NCBI GenBank assembly: GCA_012960135.1
Contig: DUBW01000007.1
Span: forward strand, 1-45,300
Origin: Methyloprofundus sp.
Lineage (GTDB): Bacteria; Pseudomonadota; Gammaproteobacteria; Methylococcales; Methylomonadaceae
Reading direction: 5' to 3'
Length of the DNA: 45,300 bases
Shown piece after piece: positions 17,782 to 26,103 of this stretch (positions are counted from its first letter, which is position 1; each line of letters starts with the position of its first letter). The position numbers were made by a program, and so were the translations under genes. The notes beneath the pieces were generated by a model. The model was not told the DNA's origin. It saw only the letters and a program-made list of their open reading frames with translations, and made no database searches.

Positions 17782-18702
17782 TTACTTTCCGTCAAAAAAC
17801 AGCTTTTCTTCCAGAGTTTTACCCTGACTAAGCTGGCGGTATTGCCAGTTATTGTCGTTAATACACGTAATGATATTTAGGTCCATACTGGGTTGTATTT
17901 CAGGGTTATATTCGATGATAAACTCATTTTTTTGTGGGTTAGACACTCGAGAAATACCCGCTATGCTATTAAATTTAGCCTGCACATCGGGGGCCGAGCA
18001 AGGTTCCATTTGCAAGGTAAGAAAGCGGGTAGGCTTATTATTTTCCGAGGCATTTAATTGCATAGTACTCATAATACCTTTGTCCAAAAGTAATATCTGC
18101 TGGCATAGGCGGCCTAGTTCAGCTAGGTCGTGAGAACTGATAATAAAGGTTGTTACGAGTGAAAGCTCGGTAATAATGGTGCGAATTTTACGCATATTTA
18201 CAGGATCTAAACCAGCAGTAGGTTCATCCAGAAGTATTAGTTTCGGCTTGCCGATTAAAGCTTGAGCAATCGCGGCCCTTTTTGCCATGCCGTGGCTAAG
18301 TGCACTTGGCTTTTCCTTTAAAACATCTTTCAGTGCAACTGCTTCGAGCACTCTGCTAGTTTCATGCTTAGCTTGTTGTGTGCTTAGGCCTTGTAAACGC
18401 GCATAGAAATACAGCTGTTCACCTATAGAAAAGGCTGGGTCTAGTTGTGCATCCTGTGGCAAAGCTGAGACTCTACCGCTGAGTGCAGATGCGCCAGGCT
18501 TATGTCCGAATAGGGTTACATCGCCTGAAGCACTTCGCATAAAACCACATAGAATATTGAGTAAAGTGCTTTTACCCGCCCCATTTGGGCCGACTAAGCC
18601 AATAGGTTCACCTGATTCACAAGTAAAGCTGATATTACTCAGTGCTGTTTTGCCAGAATAGCTATGGCTAAGGTTATGGCATTTTATAATCGGAGCATTC
18701 AT
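17782..18702 (-). CDS. ABC transporter ATP-binding protein (ABC-2/exporter type)
   Basis: The ATPase subunit of an ABC-2-type transporter, 306 residues. Walker A is GPNGAGKST (38-46), the signature region is LSHGMAKRAAIAQ (a variant of LSGGQ in which the second glycine is Met), and Walker B is LILLDEPTAGLD, followed by an H-loop in IISSHDL. The C-terminal ~85 residues form a small accessory region. Its start overlaps the stop of the permease gene by 4 bases. Such pairs normally export lipids, peptides or drugs. It is divergent from the carbamoyltransferase/diiron gene set, which makes export of their product a natural hypothesis, though untested. Confidence 0.9.
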   Translation of the reverse strand: MNAPIIKCHNLSHSYSGKTALSNISFTCESGEPIGLVGPNGAGKSTLLNILCGFMRSASGDVTLFGHKPGASALSGRVSALPQDAQLDPAFSIGEQLYFYARLQGLSTQQAKHETSRVLEAVALKDVLKEKPSALSHGMAKRAAIAQALIGKPKLILLDEPTAGLDPVNMRKIRTIITELSLVTTFIISSHDLAELGRLCQQILLLDKGIMSTMQLNASENNKPTRFLTLQMEPCSAPDVQAKFNSIAGISRVSNPQKNEFIIEYNPEIQPSMDLNIITCINDNNWQYRQLSQGKTLEEKLFFDGK

Positions 18703-19520
18703 AAGCTTTGTCTATGTATAATCCAGCGACCTATGGATAGTAGTATTATGGTCTGGAGTAAGGGAATATATGCTAGTTGCAGCGTTTGCCATTCTGCTAA
18801 TTGAGACAGGTTTGATATTTGATAACCAGGAATCAGGAGCTTCAAACTATTCAATGCAGGCAGGTAAGCGGAGAAGATACTTATAATCCAGGCCAAAAAA
18901 GTCCAGATTAAGATGGCCCAGCTTGTCGCTTGCCGGGCAGACTGAACAGTTGCGGACAGTGCCGCCATCATCGCTGTAAAAGGCAACAAGGCAATGACTA
19001 AACTAAGAAATATTGCCGAAGCACTGTTGAATGCGACCGGCAGCAGTGTTGTATCACGAAAAGCGATCAACGCTACGGTACTTAATAAGCTTGCGAGAAT
19101 TAATATAGCCTGGGTCAGCATAATTCCGGAAAATCGACCAAAGAATAGACTGCCTCTACTGACTCGTAAGCATACAAAGCGTAAAGTGCCTCTGTTTCTA
19201 TCTGAACAAGTTTGATCTGCAGAAGTTACCACGGTTAGTAAAGGAAATATAACCAGAGAGAAATGCCAGTACACGCCAAGTTCAGGTATTCTCCAGTTTA
19301 GTAATGAACCAAAGCCAATAAATTGAAAGAAACTGTTACCTTCAGGTGTGTTCTGTTGCTGGCCTAGAAAATCTGAAGAAAAACGAATCGGGTAAAACAA
19401 TATTAAATACCAGATGAAGGCAAAAGTGATCATATATAGAAGGCCTTTTCGGGTAGCAAAAAACCTTTTTAGTTCAAATTGGCAGATCAATGAGGTGTGC
19501 TTAAGAAAGCTAGGGATCAT
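18699..19520 (-). CDS. ABC-2-type permease subunit
   Basis: Membrane partner of the adjacent ATPase. The first helix follows a cytoplasmic amphipathic stretch (FELKRFFATRKGLLYMI), typical of ABC-2 permeases, and about six hydrophobic segments can be seen. I choose the ATG at 19520 because AGGAAA lies 4 bases upstream of it and the protein then begins at the conserved amphipathic region; an upstream in-frame ATG at 19589 would add 23 polar residues with a poorer ribosome site. The 4-base overlap with the ATPase gene indicates coupling. The substrate is unknown. Confidence 0.82.
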   Translation of the reverse strand: MIPSFLKHTSLICQFELKRFFATRKGLLYMITFAFIWYLILFYPIRFSSDFLGQQQNTPEGNSFFQFIGFGSLLNWRIPELGVYWHFSLVIFPLLTVVTSADQTCSDRNRGTLRFVCLRVSRGSLFFGRFSGIMLTQAILILASLLSTVALIAFRDTTLLPVAFNSASAIFLSLVIALLPFTAMMAALSATVQSARQATSWAILIWTFLAWIISIFSAYLPALNSLKLLIPGYQISNLSQLAEWQTLQLAYIPLLQTIILLSIGRWIIHRQSL

Positions 19521-19864
19521 CGTCTTTCCTGTCAATAGATATGATGAAGTAAGGGTCGAGGGTTTAACAATTTCCGGATCTTGAATCATAACGTGTTGTT
19601 TATCCTTTTTCAGCGTTGTGCAATAGTTGCGTAGCTAGCTATGCAGCTATTGCTTCTTTCCAGTATCAAGCGGGGGCTAGGCTTTGAATACCAACATACC
19701 CCCTGTTCTTGTTGCCAAACTTATTTTGTTTGCGTTCCTCAGTAATGTGGTTTATTAAAGCTTTGTAAAAATGAGCCGGATGGATTGTTTTCAATGATGA
19801 ACTCAGAAACCTGAATATGATATTATGCGAGCTAGCAGTATATTCTACACTTCCAGGTTATGCA
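19521..19864. promoter_or_regulatory. Divergent intergenic region of the carbamoyltransferase/ABC cluster
   Basis: Both halves of the cluster are transcribed outward from this 344-base region, so a shared control point is likely. It contains the 7-bp hairpin at 19620-19653 (copy D). I cannot place a confident sigma70 promoter or a named operator. Confidence 0.45.
19620..19653. repeat. Intergenic hairpin, copy D of the TAGCTATGC family
   Basis: GCAATAG (19620-19626) pairs with CTATTGC (19647-19653). The loop contains GTAGCTAGCTATGC, nearly identical to the loop of copy B, yet the stem sequence is different. The 3' module of copies A-C is not obvious here. Confidence 0.7.
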
Positions 19865-21613
19865 GTGAAAAAATATTATATCGGCCTCTCAATTACCTAC
19901 CATGATCCGGCATTGGCAATTATTAATGATCAAGGCGAAGTGCTATTTGCCGAAGCGACGGAGCGCTACTTACAGAATAAGCGTGCGCTAAATTGCCCTG
20001 CCGATCCTTTGCTACGCGTTGAGGAATTGCTACAACAATATTGCCCGGACCCGGGTGAGTTTGTGATTGTCAGCAACTGGCGCAAAAAACGGCCTTTATA
20101 TGAAAATATTATTGCCAGGCTTGGTTGTTTAACGGCATCTGGCTTAAACAAAACAGGCATAAAAAAACTACGCTCGCCGCTGAATAATTACCAGTTGCAT
20201 CATATGATTGCTAGTCAGCGTAATAATATCGACAGTGCGGGTATAAATCTGGCGCGTATTATTGCTGAGTATTATCCCGACTGTACACTTTCCTTTGTGG
20301 ATTACCACCACCATTTAACTCATGCTGCGACCGCTTGTTACAGTAGTCCGTTTGCTGAATCGGCTTGTGCAGTGATTGACTCTTTTGGTGAGAATGGCTC
20401 GATGGGCTTTTATCATTTCAAGGATCAGCGCCTAGACTGCTTATATGAGACCCGGGGCACCGGGAGTATTGGCTTTTATTATATGAAAGTCACCGAGCTA
20501 TGCGGCTTTGATTGGCTTAAAGGTGAAGAATGGAAGGTGATGGGGTTGGCGTCTTATGGTCAGCTTAACGATGAACTTTATGAGTTATTAAAAACCACGA
20601 TTACAGTTGAGGGGTTTGACTGCCTACATCAATCGAGCAAGCTATTTTCTAGTATTTCCGCCCTGGATAAATTCAAGCGCCGCGATCAGGATCCTATTAT
20701 TCAGGCTGCTGATTTAGCTTTTACGGGGCAATATTTTTTTGCTGAATTGATGACCAGTTTACTGCAGCATTTACAGCAAAAAACCGGCAGTAGGAATCTG
20801 GCATTAGGAGGAGGTTGCGCCTTAAATTCCGTTTTTAATGGACAGATAAAAGAGCGCACAGATTTTACCCAAGTGTTTATTCCTTCCGCGCCTGCCGATG
20901 ACGGCACTGCGCTGGGGGCGGCCTGGCTTGCCTTGCATCATGATCAGCCTGGTTTAGAGATTGCTAATTCGACAATTAAATCTGCTTATTTAGGTTCAAC
21001 TATTAGCGATAACGCGGTTAAGAACTTAATACACTACAATCGCGCACTGGATATCCAGCATTTACCTGACAGCATTTGTGCAGCTACCGCTGAATTACTG
21101 GCACAGGGTAAGCTCATCGGCTGGATACAGGGTAGGGCAGAGTTTGGTCCGCGCGCATTGGGTAATCGCTCTATTCTGGCAGATCCCCGGTTTGCTACGA
21201 CCAAAGACAAGATTAACCAACAAGTGAAATTCCGAGAGAGCTTTCGTCCGTTTGCTCCTTCAGTATTACACGAATGTGCGGATGAATTTTTTGTAGATTA
21301 TCATGAGTCGCCCTATATGGATAAGACTCTACGTATTCGAAAGTCAATGCAGGAGAGTGTAGCGGGAGTCTGTCATGTTGATGGTACCGGAAGGTTGCAG
21401 ACGGTTAAAGAGCAATGGAATCCGCGCTATTATCAATTGATTAAGGCTTTTTATCAGCAGACTCAGATTCCGATGCTTTTGAACACCAGCTTTAATGTGA
21501 TGGGTAAGCCCCTGGTTCATTCTCTGGATGATGCGCTCGCGGTATTTTTATCTACCGGCCTGGATGCGCTGGTGGTCAATGATTACCTAATTTGCAAGCC
21601 GCGCAATGACTAA
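19865..21613 (+). CDS. O-carbamoyltransferase, NodU/CmcH family
   Basis: Transfers a carbamoyl group from carbamoyl phosphate, through an ATP-dependent carbamoyl-adenylate, to a substrate hydroxyl. The Kae1-like N-terminal domain opens with YYIGLSITYHDPALAI and carries the metal-binding HHLTHA (about 149-154) and a later VIDSFGENGS segment. The C-terminal domain shows GRAEFGPRALGNRSI (about 423-437) and NTSFNVMGKPLV (from about 540). All hallmark motifs are intact. I choose GTG at 19865, where homologues would begin, with CAGG just upstream; an in-frame ATG at 19817 adds 16 residues. The stop overlaps the next start by 8 bases. The acceptor is unknown. Confidence 0.88.
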   Translation: MKKYYIGLSITYHDPALAIINDQGEVLFAEATERYLQNKRALNCPADPLLRVEELLQQYCPDPGEFVIVSNWRKKRPLYENIIARLGCLTASGLNKTGIKKLRSPLNNYQLHHMIASQRNNIDSAGINLARIIAEYYPDCTLSFVDYHHHLTHAATACYSSPFAESACAVIDSFGENGSMGFYHFKDQRLDCLYETRGTGSIGFYYMKVTELCGFDWLKGEEWKVMGLASYGQLNDELYELLKTTITVEGFDCLHQSSKLFSSISALDKFKRRDQDPIIQAADLAFTGQYFFAELMTSLLQHLQQKTGSRNLALGGGCALNSVFNGQIKERTDFTQVFIPSAPADDGTALGAAWLALHHDQPGLEIANSTIKSAYLGSTISDNAVKNLIHYNRALDIQHLPDSICAATAELLAQGKLIGWIQGRAEFGPRALGNRSILADPRFATTKDKINQQVKFRESFRPFAPSVLHECADEFFVDYHESPYMDKTLRIRKSMQESVAGVCHVDGTGRLQTVKEQWNPRYYQLIKAFYQQTQIPMLLNTSFNVMGKPLVHSLDDALAVFLSTGLDALVVNDYLICKPRND

Positions 21614-23780
21614 GCCTGAACATGCTTTTGACCCCGCATTGGGCTTGCAATTTGCTCGGCAATTAGAGGCTAGTCAAAGTCTGGGCAACAGTTCTGCTAT
21701 TGATATTGACGCTCGGCAGTTGTTTTATCAATTAAATCAGTCAGGGAATAATCAGGATGTCATGCCGGCTGCGCATCATTTTGTTAGCCAGCAATTAAAT
21801 AAGGCTAGTCAGGCCTATATGTCTTTGCAAGCGACTAACTATAGTCAAGAATCGCTTGCTAGTCTGCAAGCGCCTGCAATCCCACCTTTAACCGAAGGTT
21901 TACAGGGTGAGAGTGATTTTTATCAGGGTTTAAATCAATTGGCAGCGGTTCATTTAACACAGCCCTGCTGGTTAGAAAATATCTCGCAGATTGGCAGTAG
22001 CCAGGCAGATACTACGGTAACTGTAATGGCAGTTTACTTACAGCTAACCGGGGCAGAGCAGCAAGGGGCTAATGCTCAACAGTTGTACCGTGCGTTGTTG
22101 CTGAGTAGCGGGCGTAACACGCCGATGCTACATAGCTTTGAATATAGCCAGCAAACAGGGGTGCTAGCGGAGGTCTTTAATTTTGCCAGTATTCAGCTTG
22201 CTTTAGCGCGATTTCCCCGAGTGTTATTTGCTGAAATTCTTGGTTTTACCCTGGCTTATTGTCAAGCGCCAGTTCTACTTGAGATTTGTTTTCCAGATCA
22301 TCTCCTGGCGCGCTCCTTATTTAACCTGCATAAGCAGCAAGCGCAACAATGTGCGCCAGTGTTACACACTTGTATAGCGAACTACCTGGGTTTATTTTCT
22401 CAGCAAAGCGAGCAATTATGGCAGCGGATATGCGATGGTTTCTGGCTTTATCATACCCAGATGCAGAGTTGCAGGGATCGTCTGCAACATGTTTTACAAG
22501 CGCCGGTATCTGCGCACCAGGGCTTTGCAGATTTACTGCAACAAAAAGCAGCGGCGGCTATGGGCCATCATCAGAAGGTTGCTATCCAGGGTAAGACGCT
22601 GGATGATTGGTTTGCCGGGTTGCCAGAAAATAGCGGTCAGTTTCTGCAAGCATTAATACAATCAGGCTATGTAAATCAGAAAAACCCAGCAGACAGTCCG
22701 TTACTGAAGCTATTTGATTTTAAAGGACCTATGTTTGGTGTGCTGGATCAGGCTGAATTGGACATTGTTAAAAACTGGTTAGGTAGCGAACTTAATGAGC
22801 ATACAACGGAGGTTGTCAAAGAACCGGAAAAATCATTTGCAAATGCACCGGTACAAATACCAGTCATCAATAAGGCGCAAAAAAAATATGCGAAATTATG
22901 TAATAGGGAACTGTACTATTATCTGGTAAATGCGGATTTATTTCCTGATGTGTTGCCCACTGCACGAGCAAAAGTGCAGTATAGTTTGCAAGCATGTCGC
23001 TGGTTGAATCCATTGCCTTTTAAGCATTATAGTCATCAGCGCTTTGATCATTATATTGATACCATTTATCAACAGGAAGTGGATGCTTATCAGCCATTGC
23101 AGGGTAAGCCTAAGATTTCCAGAGAAGCTTATGTCTGGGGGCTGGAGCAGATAGCACCAATGATCCTGATTGACGGTTGCTGGCTACAAAATAGCCTGGC
23201 TTTGAAAAACCTTAACCCTGAAATTTGTGAAATCTTATTTAATATTTACTGTGATGAAATCGGTAATGGCCGATTGGCGCAAAACCATCCGCATATCTTT
23301 CAGCAATTACTAGAAAGTATTTCTATACAGGTGCCGCCCGTTTATAGTGAGGCATTTGTTAAGTCCCCGGGTTTTATCAATAGCGCGTTTGATCTGCCGG
23401 TTTATATGCTGTCCCTGTCCAGTTTTAGCGTAGAGTTTTTACCTGAATTACTGGGTTTGAATATGGCTATCGAATTAAGCGGCCTGGGTAAGAGTTATAT
23501 GAGTCTGGTCGATGACTGGAATTACTGGGGGATCGATCCGAGTATTGCTAATATTCATATCTCCATTGATAATGCAGCATCGGGGCATACCTTTCTGGCA
23601 AAAAAAGCGATTAAGATTTATATGGATGAGGTTTTAAATAATTCAGCTGACCGGGTAGTAGACCAACACTGGCGGCGAATTTATAGTGGTTATACTTCAT
23701 TGCGATTTGTCGGTAGGCGTTTTAAATTGGCCTTGCCGATTGGGTATTTATGGAATAAATTCAGCGTAAAAAATAGGTAA
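21606..23780 (+). CDS. Two-domain haem-oxygenase-like diiron (HDO) protein
   Basis: An iron-containing redox enzyme of the haem-oxygenase-like fold, 724 residues, made of two related halves. The C-terminal half (about 500-680) keeps a full set of candidate metal ligands: YCDEIGNG (Glu551), His561/His563, LPELLG (Glu614), AIELSGLG (Glu623), and HISIDNAASGH (His651, Asp655, His661). The N-terminal half (about 95-245) has matching landmarks (PCWLEN, FAEILGF) but lacks the second Glu and the HxxxDxxxxxH segment. A GPMFGVLDQAELDIVKNW stretch (374-391) closes the first half. HDO enzymes perform N-oxygenation, desaturation or C-C cleavage. Coupled to the carbamoyltransferase by overlap. Confidence 0.78.
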   Translation: MTKPEHAFDPALGLQFARQLEASQSLGNSSAIDIDARQLFYQLNQSGNNQDVMPAAHHFVSQQLNKASQAYMSLQATNYSQESLASLQAPAIPPLTEGLQGESDFYQGLNQLAAVHLTQPCWLENISQIGSSQADTTVTVMAVYLQLTGAEQQGANAQQLYRALLLSSGRNTPMLHSFEYSQQTGVLAEVFNFASIQLALARFPRVLFAEILGFTLAYCQAPVLLEICFPDHLLARSLFNLHKQQAQQCAPVLHTCIANYLGLFSQQSEQLWQRICDGFWLYHTQMQSCRDRLQHVLQAPVSAHQGFADLLQQKAAAAMGHHQKVAIQGKTLDDWFAGLPENSGQFLQALIQSGYVNQKNPADSPLLKLFDFKGPMFGVLDQAELDIVKNWLGSELNEHTTEVVKEPEKSFANAPVQIPVINKAQKKYAKLCNRELYYYLVNADLFPDVLPTARAKVQYSLQACRWLNPLPFKHYSHQRFDHYIDTIYQQEVDAYQPLQGKPKISREAYVWGLEQIAPMILIDGCWLQNSLALKNLNPEICEILFNIYCDEIGNGRLAQNHPHIFQQLLESISIQVPPVYSEAFVKSPGFINSAFDLPVYMLSLSSFSVEFLPELLGLNMAIELSGLGKSYMSLVDDWNYWGIDPSIANIHISIDNAASGHTFLAKKAIKIYMDEVLNNSADRVVDQHWRRIYSGYTSLRFVGRRFKLALPIGYLWNKFSVKNR

Positions 23781-23845
23781 TAAAAAATACCCTGATAAAA
23801 TAAATAACAGTAATTCATAATAATAAAAATAATCTGAGGTCGGCA

Positions 23846-24904
23846 ATGTTTGACCATTTAAAATATTTAAGCAGCTTCTTTTTACCCGGCTGTGTACTCT
23901 GGTTTTTATATACAGGCCCTCATAGTGCTATTTCGGCGCTGGTCTGGACTATCCCTCTGTGGGCCCTGATTGTGCTCGACTGGTTCAGTCCTAAAGTTAA
24001 TATCAATAAGAAAAAGCAGCCCGTTTCTGCAGGGTTTTATGATGCTATTTTATATGCTCTGGCTATCCTGCAATTTTTGATTATCGGTTTACTACTTCAT
24101 TATGCCAGCCAGTTGCAATGGAGTTCTGTGACAGAAATTAGCCGCTCTATTGTCAATCTAGCCGTTTTAAGAATTCTGATCGGTACCACGTCAGGTAGTT
24201 CTGCGCTTATCGTCGCGCATGAATTAATCCATCGTAGTCAGCGGCACAAACAGATATTAGGAAAAATGCTGTTGTATACCGTCTGTTATGAACATTTTGT
24301 TATCGCCCATTTACAGGGACATCATTTAAGTGTGGCAACGCCGGAAGATATTGCGACCGCGAAGCTAGACGAAAATTTTTCCAGCTATTGGCAAAGAGTG
24401 ATTGTAGAACACTTTAAGTATGCCTGGGACTTTGAGCTTAAGCGTCTATGTCTAGAGCATACACCTGTATATCATTATCAGATGTTAGCCAATTCGGTAT
24501 TCAGAGGAGTGATTATTGAAGTGACTCTAGTAGTGTTGATACTTATTGTTTTTGGCTGGGCTGCGGCATTTATTTTTCTTTATCAGGCGCTCGCAGGTGT
24601 GCGCTTACTAGAGAGCATTAATTATTATCAGCATTGGGGGTTGGAGGAGGGTAGAGCAGATCAAATGCTGGCCTGGGTCAACCAATCCAGTTTGTCTGAG
24701 TATGCTTTAGTAGGTCTGACGAACCATGTCGGTCATCACCAGCAAGCGCATTGTTCATTTTATGAAATTCCTTATTCTGACCAGGGTCCTATAATGCCGT
24801 ATGGGTATTTTGTGACTAATCTCTGGGTCAAATTGAATAACGCATCCTATCGTCGTGTCTCTGCAGGCATATTGAAAAATTATCTACATCAGGCAAGAAT
24901 ATGA
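23846..24904 (+). CDS. AlkB-like membrane diiron oxygenase (fatty acid desaturase superfamily)
   Basis: An integral-membrane non-haem diiron hydroxylase or desaturase of 352 residues. The histidine boxes resemble alkane 1-monooxygenase: HELIHR (125-130), EHFVIAHLQGHH (149-160), NYYQHWG (259-265) and NHVGHH (293-298). The fourth box departs from the AlkB LxRHSDHH consensus, so alkane hydroxylation should not be assumed. Hydrophobic segments occur before box 1 and between boxes 2 and 3. GAGG lies about 10 bases upstream of the ATG. It is third in the plus-strand half of the cluster, and its stop overlaps an ATG by 4 bases (ATGA). A plausible role is oxidation of a lipid-like substrate for carbamoylation. 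Confidence 0.85.
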   Translation: MFDHLKYLSSFFLPGCVLWFLYTGPHSAISALVWTIPLWALIVLDWFSPKVNINKKKQPVSAGFYDAILYALAILQFLIIGLLLHYASQLQWSSVTEISRSIVNLAVLRILIGTTSGSSALIVAHELIHRSQRHKQILGKMLLYTVCYEHFVIAHLQGHHLSVATPEDIATAKLDENFSSYWQRVIVEHFKYAWDFELKRLCLEHTPVYHYQMLANSVFRGVIIEVTLVVLILIVFGWAAAFIFLYQALAGVRLLESINYYQHWGLEEGRADQMLAWVNQSSLSEYALVGLTNHVGHHQQAHCSFYEIPYSDQGPIMPYGYFVTNLWVKLNNASYRRVSAGILKNYLHQARI

Positions 24905-25032
24905 AGCTCACGTATATTCCCCCCGCTTTGACGCGGCCTGATTTACTTTCCGGACAGGTTAGCCAGTTTGGCACTAAGCTGGGTATCTGGGCTGATCTGG
25001 CCGCTTGTGTAACCATTGGCTATAGTGTCTGA
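24901..25032 (+). pseudogene. 43-codon ORF coupled to the AlkB-like gene, possibly a truncated cluster gene
   Basis: An ATG at 24901 overlaps the AlkB-like stop in an ATGA arrangement typical of coupled operon genes. The ORF encodes 43 residues (starting MKLTYIPPALTRPDLLSG) and ends in TGA at 25030-25032. Open stretches resume after the stop, but no long frame follows. I do not recognise the sequence. It may be the 5' remnant of a lost fourth cluster gene, a real small protein, or chance. Confidence 0.35.
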
Positions 25033-25229
25033 TGGCTATGGCGAGGCACTGTTCACCGTGAAGATCTTTCTCTGTATTTATTTATGCGCTAGCAGCGATA
25101 GAAGAAGTGGCTATCGCCTTATGTCTGGATAGACCGCAATCGAATGCTGGAACACTCTGGCACGTGCTAAAAAACTTTTATGAAGCACATAAGCACGAAA
25201 TGTAATATCAGTTGCTTGATTTTCTTCAA

Positions 25230-25805
25230 TTATTTCTGATTGACCCCTGCCCGCAATTGCTTAAACAATACAAAAGCTATTACCAGCAAAAAACCAAACC
25301 CGACAAGTACCAGTATTTTAATAATAGGAAAGCCAACTATAAACAGAAAGCGCTGGCTGTTATTGATGCTCGGTTCTAATTCATCAGATTGTAAAGAAAT
25401 TTGCATGGCATAAAGTCCCGGAGTAGGGAAGGTATGGCTAATCGTAAAAGCATTATCTGCCTGGCTGATAGTTTGCTTAAAGGCATTATCGAAATCAAAT
25501 AAGACATCCCAGTATGACTCGGCCGATAATAGCTTTAAGTTTAATTTTTTATTATTGAGTAGCATGTCGGAGTGCGGATCAAAAGTAAAAATGACATCGC
25601 CGGTTGCAGGGAATAAATGGCAGAAATGCTTACCGCTGCCTATTTTTGATTCCGCCTGAAAACCACCCAGACGCAATTCCAGTCCGGCTAGATGTACAAA
25701 GCAATTATCGCCATGATCGACACCGGCATGTGCCATTAGCTTCGGAGTATAAGTAAATGTCAGGCTAAAAATGCTGATAACTAAGAGAGTAATGCGGCTA
25801 TTCAT
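25230..25805 (-). CDS. Secreted, C-terminally anchored protein with predicted N-terminal histidine
   Basis: A 191-residue exported protein of unknown function. Residues 1-25 form a signal peptide whose most natural cleavage (KLMA|HAG) would leave His26 as the mature N-terminus, followed by HAGVDHGDNC. N-terminal histidines form copper-binding histidine braces in CopC-like proteins, LPMOs and PmoB, so metal binding is worth testing. The middle is beta-rich (about 40-155), with further Cys and His in KHFCHLFPATGD, and a single C-terminal membrane helix (about 158-182) precedes a basic tail. I know no named family. It is convergent with the diiron cluster and apparently monocistronic. Confidence 0.7.
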   Translation of the reverse strand: MNSRITLLVISIFSLTFTYTPKLMAHAGVDHGDNCFVHLAGLELRLGGFQAESKIGSGKHFCHLFPATGDVIFTFDPHSDMLLNNKKLNLKLLSAESYWDVLFDFDNAFKQTISQADNAFTISHTFPTPGLYAMQISLQSDELEPSINNSQRFLFIVGFPIIKILVLVGFGFLLVIAFVLFKQLRAGVNQK

Positions 25806-26103
25806 GAGCTGTTCACAGGGTTTAAAAAGGGCATATTTTGGGGTTGATACGGATAACAGAGTACGGGGGAACTCTGCTTAACAATATAACTACACGCTAT
25901 TTTACTGATTTTTGAGCCGCGTATCGGGTATTTTTTATAAAGGGGTTCAGCCATGATAGAATACTTGGCTACTAAATACTTACACTTACGCATCTTTAAC
26001 CTAGAAACCGCAGTTGACGACTGTAACACACTATCAGTGACTGAATATTACACTAATGATTGCAAAGACTAGTCACCTGTTGGGTGAAAATAGCTCATTT
26101 TAG
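25806..26103. other. Gene-free region upstream of the dapC relic
   Basis: About 300 bases with stops in all useful frames. The last bases (about 26080-26103) may preserve the eroded start of the dapC relic. The left part must hold the promoter of the minus-strand secreted protein; I see no confident promoter or hairpin. Confidence 0.5.

Noticed and set aside
23846-24904. Assignment as alkane 1-monooxygenase alkB
   Set aside because: The fourth histidine box does not match LxRHSDHH and no rubredoxin or alkane gene is adjacent.
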